From Endomicrobium sp. (lineage in GTDB: Bacteria; Elusimicrobiota; Endomicrobiia; Endomicrobiales; Endomicrobiaceae), in the NCBI GenBank assembly GCA_031290155.1, contig JAITOB010000008.1:78603-142602 (forward strand): 64,000 nt of DNA, given 5' to 3'. Numbering within the stretch: position 1 is the first letter of the stretch; each line of letters starts with the position of its first letter. Shown piece by piece: positions 30,314 to 38,641 of this stretch. The notes below the pieces were generated by a model. That model ran no database searches, was not told the DNA's origin, and was given only the letters and a program-made list of their open reading frames with translations. The position numbers and the translations under genes were made by a program.

Positions 30314-31198
30314 TTAGCCTCTCGGGTGAAATTTTTTATGCTGTTGTGTAATTTGTGTTTTATTAAGATGTGTATAAATCTGAGTTGTTGTAATTGAAGT
30401 GTGGCCCAGCATTTCTTGTACGAAACGAATATCTGCTCCGCCATCGAGCAGATGGCTTGCAAAAGAATGTCTTAAAGTATGAGGCGTAATATTTTTGCTA
30501 ATTCCTGCACTTTTAGCAATATTTTTAAGCTGCCGCCAAAATTCTATTCTTGAGAGTTTTTTACCAAGTCTTGATATAAATATGTGGTTTTCTTCTCCTG
30601 ATGACGGTTTTCTTTTTGAAAGATAGATACTTATAAAATATTTGGCTTTATCTCCAAAAGGGATAAGTCTTTCTTTAGAACCTTTGCCAATGACTCGTAA
30701 AAAGCAATCTTTCAAATTTATATTTGAAAATTTAAGATTTAAAAGTTCTGAAACTCTTAATCCCGTAGCGTAGAGAAGTTCTAACATAGCCCTGTTTCTT
30801 ATATGCATTTCGTCCTTAGCATTTACAGAGTTTAAAAGAAGGGTGACTTCATCAAAGTTAAGCATATCAGGTAGGTTTTCTGGAATTTTGGGAGATGCTA
30901 AATATGCGGTAGGATTATTTTTTACTAAATCTTCTGAATTTAGAAATTTATAAAATTGTCTTAGAGACTCCGTAATCCTGCAAATTGACCTTGGTTTTAA
31001 ACCTTTAGTTTTTATTTCCCATAGAAAATCAGTTACATCGGTATGTTCAAAATTTTCAAGATTCATTTGTTTCTTTTCAACGAAACTAATAAATTTTAAA
31101 ATATCGGCTTTATATGCCAAAGCAGTATTTTTTGATAAACCTTTATCGGCAACTATATAAGAAATAAAATCGTCAAGTAATTTTTTTGAGTCTTCCAT
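30314..31198 (-). CDS. xerD: Tyrosine recombinase XerD-like
   Basis: Site-specific recombinase that resolves chromosome dimers at dif with FtsK. The N-terminal SAM-like DNA-binding domain (DDFISYIVADKGLSKNTALAY) precedes the catalytic domain. The R-K-H-R-H-Y set is all present: ATGLRVSELL, GKGSKERLIPF, HTLRHSFASHLLDGGADI, LGHTSITTTQIYTHL. The 294-residue length matches XerC/XerD. XerD is favoured over XerC by overall pattern only. ftsK is retained at 35785, so dimer resolution should work. Confidence 0.9.
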   Translation of the reverse strand: MEDSKKLLDDFISYIVADKGLSKNTALAYKADILKFISFVEKKQMNLENFEHTDVTDFLWEIKTKGLKPRSICRITESLRQFYKFLNSEDLVKNNPTAYLASPKIPENLPDMLNFDEVTLLLNSVNAKDEMHIRNRAMLELLYATGLRVSELLNLKFSNINLKDCFLRVIGKGSKERLIPFGDKAKYFISIYLSKRKPSSGEENHIFISRLGKKLSRIEFWRQLKNIAKSAGISKNITPHTLRHSFASHLLDGGADIRFVQEMLGHTSITTTQIYTHLNKTQITQQHKKFHPRG

Positions 31199-31258
31199 AT
31201 AAAACCTTTTTGACAGCAGTTATTAATTGAATATAAACAAGTTTAAAAACATTCTTTT

Positions 31259-31879
31259 TTATTTTAAATATGGATTATGTCTTATTTCATTAGCCAATGT
31301 CGTACGGCTTCCGTGTCCCGGGTAAATAATAAGATGTGGGTTCAATCTTTTTAATTTAGCAAGGGAATTCATAATTTCTTCATAATTTCCTCCTTCTAAA
31401 TCAGTTCTGCCTATTGTCCCGGCAAATAGAGTGTCCCCTGTAATTAAAAAATCATCAAATAGTAAGCATATACTGCCTTTTGTATGACCGGGGGTGTGTA
31501 TTACTTTGAAAGTCGTAAAAGTTAATTTTAATTCTTGATCATCTTCAAGCGGTATTTCAGGTTTTTTTATAATCTCAGGCGAGCTGAAAAATCCAGATCC
31601 GTTTTTATAAGCGTTTGCAAGCATTTCAGATTCATTTTTATGTATTGCTAGTGAAATTTTAAATTCAGACCGTATTTGGTCATCCGAAAGTATGTGGTCA
31701 TAATGACCGTGAGTATTTATAAGAAGTTCGGGCTTTAGATTATCTTCTTTTATTTCGTAAATTACTTTTGTTCCATCTTCACCCGGATCTATAATTACTG
31801 CTTGTAAACTCTCGGAATTATAAACTACGTAGCAGTTTTCTTCTAAAATCCCTGATATTATTTTTTTTATTTTTAACAT
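31259..31879 (-). CDS. MBL-fold metallo-hydrolase (glyoxalase II-like)
   Basis: Single-domain metallo-beta-lactamase-fold hydrolase of 206 residues. Metal ligands are in INTHGHYDHILSDDQ (HxHxDH), VIHTPGHTKGS, LITGDTLFAGTIGRTDL and IIYPGHGSRTTL. The layout is like short GloB-related proteins that often act on thioesters or persulfides, but the substrate cannot be read from sequence. The start at 31879 (MLKIKKI) is chosen because GAGAGG lies nine bases before it; the 31912 start is longer and lacks a site. Confidence 0.85.
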   Translation of the reverse strand: MLKIKKIISGILEENCYVVYNSESLQAVIIDPGEDGTKVIYEIKEDNLKPELLINTHGHYDHILSDDQIRSEFKISLAIHKNESEMLANAYKNGSGFFSSPEIIKKPEIPLEDDQELKLTFTTFKVIHTPGHTKGSICLLFDDFLITGDTLFAGTIGRTDLEGGNYEEIMNSLAKLKRLNPHLIIYPGHGSRTTLANEIRHNPYLK

Positions 31880-31990
31880 TGCGTTAAACCTCTCATAATA
31901 CTGATTTGCCATTTACAAATTTTCCAATATCCAAATGTTTAATTCTTACAATTATTGAGCTTGAAAATAGCATCTTTTATAAATACGCGG

Positions 31991-32449
31991 CTAGTGTATT
32001 ATTAATCTCAAAGCTTGCAATATTATATTGGCAAAAATACCTGCTATAATATCGTCTACAGTTACGCCCAGTCCACCTTTTATTTGTTGAACTTGTTTTA
32101 TAAATAACAGTTTTTTGATATCAGATATTCTAAATAATATAAACCCCAAAAATAAAAATATAAAAGTTTTAGGCAGAAACGCAACAGAAAACCATACTCC
32201 CACAAGTTCATCTATAACTATTCTTTGGTCGTCTTTTTTGTTGTAAATATCTTCAGCAAGTGAAGAAAACAAAACTGCGATGATAAATGTTATGAAAAGT
32301 ATAAAAATTTGAAAAATATAGTGATTAGGTGCAAATAATACCCATAATAAAATACCGGCTAAACTGCTAAATGTTCCTGGGGCATATTTTATATAACCCA
32401 AACCGGCTACGGAAGAAAAAAAAAGTATTATTTTATTCATCACTTTCAT
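31991..32449 (-). CDS. pgpA: Phosphatidylglycerophosphatase A
   Basis: Membrane lipid phosphatase that removes the phosphate from phosphatidylglycerophosphate to give phosphatidylglycerol. Family motifs are LGYIKYAPGTFSSLAGILLW near the N terminus, RIVIDELVGVWFSV (acidic metal-binding motif) and GGLGVTVDDIIAGIFANI near the end, with four membrane segments. 152 residues. It overlaps pgsA by 17 bases, giving the last two steps of phosphatidylglycerol synthesis as one unit. Confidence 0.92.
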   Translation of the reverse strand: MKVMNKIILFFSSVAGLGYIKYAPGTFSSLAGILLWVLFAPNHYIFQIFILFITFIIAVLFSSLAEDIYNKKDDQRIVIDELVGVWFSVAFLPKTFIFLFLGFILFRISDIKKLLFIKQVQQIKGGLGVTVDDIIAGIFANIILQALRLIIH

Positions 32450-33059
32450 TTAACAGTTTTCTGTATTTCCATATATAGTTAAAACCTGAATAAACGGTGA
32501 GCACAACGGTAATAAAAGCTGCCCAAAAAGGTATTTTGCGTATTATTACAGTCAAATTGGCGTAAAAGCTGCTATCGTAAAGTACAAGAGTATAAAATGC
32601 TGGGACAACGAACTTGAAAAATATTTCGTTCATTATTAAAATTGTCAGTATTAATATGATTACAACTATCTGTGACGTAGTTTTGAATTTTCCGACTTTA
32701 TTTGCAGATATTATTATATTTTTTGAAGCAGCGATTGATCGCAAACCAGTTATTAAAAATTCTCTTGTAATGATAGTGATAACCATCCATGCAGGGATAC
32801 CAAGCAATGGTATGTCAACAAAACATATAAAAGCAGCGGATATCAGTAACTTATCGGCAAGAGGGTCTAGAAATTTTCCCACAGAAGTTATTGTTTTGTT
32901 TTTTCTTGCTATTTGTCCGTCAAGAAAATCTGTAATTGCGGCAGCGCAAAATATAATTAATGCCAAAATACTGTTATAAACGCCGCCCATTTCCATAAAA
33001 AGAATAAAAAAAGGGACCATACATATTCTTGCTAGAGTAAGTTTATTCGGCAGATTCAT
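32433..33059 (-). CDS. pgsA: CDP-diacylglycerol-glycerol-3-phosphate 3-phosphatidyltransferase
   Basis: Integral membrane enzyme that makes phosphatidylglycerophosphate. The CDP-alcohol phosphatidyltransferase signature DFLDGQIARKNKTITSVGKFLDPLADK is complete (D-G-x2-A-R-x8-G-x3-D-x3-D). Several hydrophobic helices follow. The start at 33059 (MNLPNKLTLARI) has AAGGTGG just upstream; the ORF start at 33131 lies in the dead rimO tail. 208 residues. It is followed directly by pgpA. Confidence 0.94.
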   Translation of the reverse strand: MNLPNKLTLARICMVPFFILFMEMGGVYNSILALIIFCAAAITDFLDGQIARKNKTITSVGKFLDPLADKLLISAAFICFVDIPLLGIPAWMVITIITREFLITGLRSIAASKNIIISANKVGKFKTTSQIVVIILILTILIMNEIFFKFVVPAFYTLVLYDSSFYANLTVIIRKIPFWAAFITVVLTVYSGFNYIWKYRKLLNESDE

Positions 33060-33079
33060 TTTATTACACCACCTTATAT

Positions 33080-34341
33080 TATAACCGTTAACCGTTGTTA
33101 TTATAGATTTATAAAATGTACCCGTTGCCAAAGGTTTATTGTTTATTAGTATTGTATTGCCGTCAATTTCAGGCGATTGAAGAATGCTCTTCCTTTTATA
33201 TGGTATTTATCCTTTTTAAACAGCTTTCAGCCAAAAATTCAACAGAATATCCCTATTATCTTATAAATTTTTGCTTTAAAAACGTTATACTGAACATTTT
33301 CTATTGAAATTCTTCTTTTATTTGCATTAACGGCTTTTACCTGCTTTTTTAGTTTTGACGAGGGAGCTTTTTTTGTCGTGAATATTCAAAAACTCCAACA
33401 TACTGAAAATATCCATGATTTAAAATTTATAAGTTCCTTTATATCTTTTTCGGTTTCACCCGGGAAACCGGTAATTATAGATATCCTTAAAACAATATCA
33501 AGCAGTTTGATTGTTATTTTTTCAATAATTTTCGGTGTATTTAAAAGACGGTTTCATTGCAGATAAAATATTTTTACTTATGTGCTCTGTATGGGCACGT
33601 CTATATAGTTGCAAATTTTATGATCTTTAAACACTTCAAGTAGGTCGTCTGTAATGCTTGACGAGTGGGCATAAAGCAATCTTATCCATTTTAATCCGCT
33701 TATTTTGAAAGCTTCACAAGTAGTTTATCCAAAGCAAGAATGCCGTAAATATCCTTACCGTAATTTGTAGTATCTTGAGCTATCAATATAATTTCTTTTA
33801 TATCGCTCTCAGACAGCATTTTTGATTCGTCACCAAAGACTCTATTGTACGACTTTCATATTTTCCTCGTAATGCAGGTATTATGCAGAAGCTACATTTA
33901 TGACTGCCCCCTTCTTAAGTATGCTGACGGAATTGTTGAAGCCAGTATCCTGTAATTTGCATTATTTAGGCCGCCTGGAGACAGTAAAAACTTATCAAAT
34001 TTTTTATTTAAAATTAAATCAGGCAGGGATGCAATGTACCAGTGCCTACAAAACCGTCTATATCCGGAAAAAGCACAGACATTTTTTCTTTTAATAACTG
34101 AGGAAGACAGCCAGAAACATAATCTCGTAATCCGGTTTTTTTAATTTCTAAAATGTATACGTATACATTTTTCTGATTTTGTTTTTGCCGTTTTTATAAA
34201 AGAGCAGGTATGTATTACGGCAATGTTAGCCCTATTAATGTTATTACTTGCTGTGAAATTTTATTTTTTAAATCCCTAGCAATATTCGGCTTCAACCGTA
34301 TTTTTGGGATATCCTAAAGCTATTACTGCTACTTTTTGCAT
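33080..34341 (-). pseudogene. rimO: Ribosomal protein S12 methylthiotransferase, decayed
   Basis: Radical-SAM methylthiotransferase remnant upstream of pgsA. The N terminus is clear: MQKVAVIALGYPKNTVEAEYC, where the first cluster cysteine of LGCPKN has become tyrosine, then ANIAVIHTCSFIKTAK (second cysteine motif). Further down, pieces such as YRILASTIPSAYLR (the radical-SAM CxxxCxxC region), LWINYL, SFKYTE and the TRAM-like tail appear in different frames. More than ten frameshifts or stops. Loss means S12 Asp89 is probably not methylthiolated. It lies between rodZ and pgsA in an operon-like order. Confidence 0.72.
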
Positions 34342-34348
34342 AATTGTC

Positions 34349-35081
34349 CTATTGTTGTTTATCTAAAATAATTGTATTAACATCTTGTTTAGCATTTGAA
34401 ACTACATCAACTTGTTTGTCGTTAAAGAATACTTTAATGCCAGGAGCATAACCTATTTTTAATATAAATATTTTATCAGCTTCCCATGATTTTTTGCTGC
34501 CAGAGGAAATAGTACCTTCAAAAACGATTTTATTATCAGAATATATTTTAATCCAAACATTGCTGACAGCCTCAATAACAAGTTTTTGTTTTGGAACAAT
34601 CACTGACGAGGCATCAGTATCAGTATTTTCTTCAATAATATTTATTGCACCTTTATTGTTTTGAGCGACCATATATGAAATACGTTTATTGATATATAAG
34701 AAAAATAGCAGAAGAATAGTTAGTGTTACGAATGTGATTGTTATTTTTTTAGAATTAATTTTTATTTTTTCAAAAAAAAAAATTAATTAATTTTGCTACG
34801 TAATTTAAAGATTTTTCGTTTTTAGCGGAAACCGTAGAAAGAGAATGCTTTTTTGTAGTATTATTATAATTCTCAATCAATTCTTCCGAATCAAAACCAA
34901 GATATCTAGCATATGTTTTTACAAAGCTTCTGTAATATACTTCTGCAAAAAAAATACTTATGTCATCGTTTTCAATAGCAGAAATGTATTTTTCTTGAAT
35001 TTTGGTAGATTTATGAACATCGTCAAGAGATATATTCATTGCTTCGCGTTTTTCTTTAAGCAGTTTTCCTATTTCTTTCAT
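34349..35081 (-). pseudogene. rodZ: Cell-shape protein RodZ, one-base frameshift in a T11 tract (possibly still expressed)
   Basis: The first frame (34770-35081) encodes an N-terminal helix-turn-helix of the RodZ type: IGKLLKEKREAMNISLDDVHKSTKIQEKYISAIE. The second (up to 34349) encodes the linker and C-terminal DUF4115-like domain (KQKLVIEAVSNVWIKIYSDNKIVFEG). They are separated by an 11-base T run (plus-strand A11 at 34772-34782). With ten T the frame continues through KINSKKITITFVTLTILLLFFLYINK, a single membrane helix, to give 243 residues, the full RodZ plan. No other lesion was found. I call it a pseudogene only formally; slippage or a sequencing error could restore it. Confidence 0.75.
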
Positions 35082-35089
35082 TATTTCTC

Positions 35090-35785
35090 CTAATTGAGTT
35101 TTATTATTTCAACATTATCCGGTACATTAAATTTAAAGATATTTTTGTCAAATGCAGGATTAATAACATAATTTCTAAATATAATTTCTGATATAACTCC
35201 TTCGGATTCTGCAGTGGCTTTTATAGGATACATATTTGTTTTGGAAATATATATTTTTATACTACAGTTTTTGTTTTCAACCGGAGTAATTGTAATTACA
35301 GTATGTTTTTCACTATCTTCTATAAGACTTATTAAATTTGTTTTTTTTATTTTTCTCCAATTGTTTCCTAAATTTATGATAGTTGCCGGGACAAAATCAT
35401 CGTTAAATATATTATTTAAGCTGTCAATTACAGCCTGTTCATTTTCAGGAGTGTAGATCGTTATATTTTTGGCGTCAATATATAAATGCCGTTCTTGAGG
35501 TACTCTTTGTTGTATATAAATGCTGGTTGGTTTTTTTAAAAACAAAGTTCCAGAAGATTCTTGTTTTTCTTGTGTGGATATAAAAAATATTTTCTGAGTA
35601 TAATCTGCTTTTAAAGTATTTACTGTTTTGCCAACATCTTCCATTTGTGCAAAAAAAGTATTTATTTTAGTACCTGAGGTTTGAGTAAACCCTGTAGAAT
35701 AAACAATACTTAACGCAAAAATGTAGGATAACACGATAATTGTGTTGCTTCTCAATGACAAACCAACGTTACTTGCTATTTTCAC
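35090..35785 (-). CDS. lolA: Outer-membrane lipoprotein carrier LolA-like
   Basis: Periplasmic chaperone-like protein of 231 residues that ferries lipoproteins to the outer membrane. It has an N-terminal membrane/signal segment (TIIVLSYIFALSIVYSTGF), then NTLKADYTQKIFFISTQEKQESSGTLFLKKP, typical of LolA (A-x-F-x-Q...G-x-L-x-x-K-P). Next come IYIDAKNITIYTPENEQAV and the C-terminal FRNYVINPAFDKNIFKFNVP (F-x-F-x-x-P). It indicates an outer membrane with lipoproteins even though several lipoprotein genes here are dead. It overlaps ftsK by one base. Confidence 0.85.
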   Translation of the reverse strand: MKIASNVGLSLRSNTIIVLSYIFALSIVYSTGFTQTSGTKINTFFAQMEDVGKTVNTLKADYTQKIFFISTQEKQESSGTLFLKKPTSIYIQQRVPQERHLYIDAKNITIYTPENEQAVIDSLNNIFNDDFVPATIINLGNNWRKIKKTNLISLIEDSEKHTVITITPVENKNCSIKIYISKTNMYPIKATAESEGVISEIIFRNYVINPAFDKNIFKFNVPDNVEIIKLN

Positions 35786-37938
35786 TATCTGTCCCTGTCT
35801 TGGGTTTCCAAATATTGTTTGATTTTATCATAATCTATGTGCCATTTATTTGTACCATCAGGTTTTGTTATAAATCCTTCAGTCTCAAGAATGCTCAATA
35901 TATTTGTGGCTCTTGCAGAACTACCGAAATTTGCCTTAAGAAGATCTTGAGATATACGTCTGCGTTCATTTATAAGTCTAAGCGCCGGAATTAAATCTTT
36001 CATTCTTTTTTCTTCATTTGCAGTAAAACCGCTTTTATTCTCAACTTCAACGACTATAGGTTCATATACTCTGGGAAAATTTTGATTGTTAATAAATGAT
36101 ATAATTTTTTCAGCTTCTTTTGATGAAACATAAGCGCCTTGTAGACGAACAGGCCTTGCCTCTCCTGGAAGCATAAATAACATATCTCCTTTGCCCATTA
36201 AACATTCTGCTCCAAGCAAATCCAAAATAACCCTAGAATCTATTCTAGAAGTTGTTTGAAATGAAAGTCTGGCAGGAAAATTGGCTTTAATAATACCAGT
36301 TATAACGTTAACTGAAGGTCTTTGTGTTGCAAGAATCAAATGTATGCCTACAGCTCTTGCCATTTGAGCTAAGCGTTGTATAGAATCTTCTATCTCTTTT
36401 TGTACGACAAGCATTAAATCCGCAAGTTCATCTATTATAACGACAATATAAAATTCTTTTTCACCGCCGGTTTCGCTCATTTTGTTGTTATAATCTTCAA
36501 TATTCCTTACCATTTCTTTTGCAAATTTTGAGTATCTTTCGTCCATAACGGTTACAAGTTTTTTTAAAGCTGTTGCGGCTTCCCTGGGATTAGTTATAAT
36601 ATCTGCGTCAGACGCTAAAGAGCAGGGGTTATAGATATGCGGGATATCTTTATATACGGGCATTTCAACACGTTTGGGATCAATTAACATAAATTTTACT
36701 TCATCGGGACGCGCTTTATATAGAATTGAAAGTATTATCGTATGAATGCCGACGCTTTTTCCAGAACCGGTTGCACCTGCAATTAAAAGATGAGGCATTG
36801 AAGTCAGATTTGTCACATAACCCAACCCGTCAGTTGTTTTCCCTAAAGCCAGGGTAAGCAGAGATTTTGAATTTTTAAAAGCGCTGCTTTCTAAAATTCC
36901 TCTTAAGCCAACTATAATACTTGAAGGATTCGGCACTTCTATTCCGACAGCTGATTTTTCAGGTATAGGAACAATTCTTATAGATGCAGTGCGCATGGCA
37001 AGAGAAATATTGTCTATAATATTGGACACAGCCTGTATTCTTATCCCGGGTGCCAAAACCAAATCGTAGCGAGTTACTACAGGACCAGGAATAATATCTT
37101 TAACTTCTGCGCTAATATCAAAATCCGCAAGAGTGTTTCTTAAAAGCGCAGCTCTTTTCAAAAGTTCATCTTTGTTTGTTTCAAAAACTTCAGTAGAATC
37201 CGGTTTAAGTAAATCGGCAAGAGGGAGTCTGTAATTAAAAACTTTACTGTCTATTTTTTCTTGTTTAACAGTTGGCAGTTCAATATTATTCTCTTTTTTC
37301 TTTTCTTCATTTTCCTGTTTTTGCACAATATTCGGTTTTACAGGTTCTGATTTATAAATTTCTGGATTAAATTCTTGTTGCATTTCAGGTTGAGAGCGCT
37401 TTTTATTAGCGGGGTTTATTATATCTTCTTTTAATTTTTTTATAAAATGGGATATATGTGAGATTAGTGAAATTCTTAAAAGTTTTAATACGGAGAATAA
37501 AAAAATCGTCAATATTACCGCAAAACTAAGCCATACGTCAAAAAATTCTTTAAAAAATGGATATATATTGTAACCAATCCATCCTCCGCTTCCGCAAACC
37601 GTTGGCTTGAATATAAACTTTATTCCCTCAAGTAGTATTGACGAAGAGACAAGACATAAAAGAGACCATATAAAATCAAGTCTTTCTCTTAATTCTACAG
37701 ACTGCTTAATATGTACTATAGAATATCGTAAAAATATCAAAGGCAAAATATAAGACGATGTTCCGAATATGCCAGACATCACAGTAAAAAATGCCTGCCC
37801 AAGTATGCCGGATTTAGCTGGAACGATAAACGCATAAGCGCTCAGAAACGATGCTAAAATAAAAAATACCGCTGCAGTTTCTCTATTTATTTTTGAATTA
37901 TCTTTCTTTTTATTTTTGGTTTTGTTATTTTTTGCCAC
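35785..37938 (-). CDS. ftsK: DNA translocase FtsK
   Basis: Septal ATP-driven DNA pump that aligns chromosome termini and activates XerCD. The N-terminal part has four membrane helices (residues about 20-165). A short charged linker (about 170-240) follows, and then the motor: KTTDGLGYVTNLTSMPHLLIAGATGSGKSVGIHTIILS (Walker A), MLIDPKRVEMPVY, IVVIIDELADLMLV (Walker B), ATQRPSVNVITGIIKANFP. The C-terminal gamma winged helix is present (RRISQDLLKANFGSSARATNIL). The 717-residue length suits an FtsK with a short linker. Confidence 0.95.
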   Translation of the reverse strand: MAKNNKTKNKKKDNSKINRETAAVFFILASFLSAYAFIVPAKSGILGQAFFTVMSGIFGTSSYILPLIFLRYSIVHIKQSVELRERLDFIWSLLCLVSSSILLEGIKFIFKPTVCGSGGWIGYNIYPFFKEFFDVWLSFAVILTIFLFSVLKLLRISLISHISHFIKKLKEDIINPANKKRSQPEMQQEFNPEIYKSEPVKPNIVQKQENEEKKKENNIELPTVKQEKIDSKVFNYRLPLADLLKPDSTEVFETNKDELLKRAALLRNTLADFDISAEVKDIIPGPVVTRYDLVLAPGIRIQAVSNIIDNISLAMRTASIRIVPIPEKSAVGIEVPNPSSIIVGLRGILESSAFKNSKSLLTLALGKTTDGLGYVTNLTSMPHLLIAGATGSGKSVGIHTIILSILYKARPDEVKFMLIDPKRVEMPVYKDIPHIYNPCSLASDADIITNPREAATALKKLVTVMDERYSKFAKEMVRNIEDYNNKMSETGGEKEFYIVVIIDELADLMLVVQKEIEDSIQRLAQMARAVGIHLILATQRPSVNVITGIIKANFPARLSFQTTSRIDSRVILDLLGAECLMGKGDMLFMLPGEARPVRLQGAYVSSKEAEKIISFINNQNFPRVYEPIVVEVENKSGFTANEEKRMKDLIPALRLINERRRISQDLLKANFGSSARATNILSILETEGFITKPDGTNKWHIDYDKIKQYLETQDRDR

Positions 37939-37984
37939 GAAAATAATCCTCTTAGATAGAAAAACTTTTTGGAAGTTACTTTAG

Positions 37985-38164
37985 AGAAATTCTATAGCTG
38001 TATTCAACTTGCTTTATTTTCTCGTGAAAGCCAGCCTAATGCAAGGCAGCATCGTACTGGACATTATAAGGCTTGCTTTTAATTTTATAGACTTAATAAT
38101 AGTTTAATAAACATCGCCATATTTCACCTGCTGCAAAGCCTATTTTCCATGACACTCCGCTCAT
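37985..38164 (-). pseudogene. Small winged-helix protein (DUF2582-like), decayed
   Basis: Two bases after the accB stop a frame begins MSGVSWKIGFAAGEIWRCLL, and after frameshifts comes CCLALGWLSRENKAS. These match the two ends of short winged-helix proteins of about 70 residues (IGxxAGxIWxxL ... LALGWLAREGKI). The middle is broken by stops. I place it in that family with moderate confidence. Too short for the ORF track. Confidence 0.5.
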
Positions 38165-38165
38165 T

Positions 38166-38627
38166 TTATACTTTTTCTACTTCAAATAAATCCTGCTCTG
38201 AGTTTACCGGACTACCGTTTTCTATTAATATTTTCAATATTTTTGCTTTAAAAGTAGCTTTTATTTCGTTCATAACTTTCATTGCTTCAATTATACATAC
38301 AGTATTTCCAATTTCTACGGTATCTCCCTCATTTGCATATACTGAAGTTGAAGGTGACGGAGATCTATAAAATATACCTGTTAACGGCGATTTTATTGTT
38401 GTTCCTAAAATTGCCGATTCTTTCTGACTATCTTCAGAGCTTGCAATAGTAGATTTAATAGCAGACTGTTGTTTTTTTAACGAAAGCTGTTCATTTTCAT
38501 CGTTATTTTTACGTTTTATACAAACATTATAATCTTTGAAGTTTATCTCAAGCTCTTGAATATTTTCTTCTTTCATCATCTCATAAAGAGATCTTACTTT
38601 CTCTTTAATATTATTAGTATTAGCCAT
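38166..38627 (-). CDS. accB: Biotin carboxyl carrier protein of acetyl-CoA carboxylase
   Basis: Carries the biotin used by acetyl-CoA carboxylase in the first step of fatty-acid synthesis. The C-terminal biotinyl domain (about 75-153) is complete: IKSPLTGIFYRSPSP, YANEGDTVEIGNTVCIIEAMKVMNEI with the biotinylated lysine at residue 117, and the closing GSPVNSEQDLFEV. The N-terminal helix and linker are usual. accC does not follow directly, as it does in many bacteria; a small dead gene does. It lies 14 bases after pnp. Confidence 0.93.
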   Translation of the reverse strand: MANTNNIKEKVRSLYEMMKEENIQELEINFKDYNVCIKRKNNDENEQLSLKKQQSAIKSTIASSEDSQKESAILGTTIKSPLTGIFYRSPSPSTSVYANEGDTVEIGNTVCIIEAMKVMNEIKATFKAKILKILIENGSPVNSEQDLFEVEKV

Positions 38628-38641
38628 ATTAAACTTTTTGA

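Noticed and set aside
32614-32979. 121-aa plus-strand ORF inside pgsA
   Set aside because: Antisense shadow of a clear CDP-alcohol phosphatidyltransferase.
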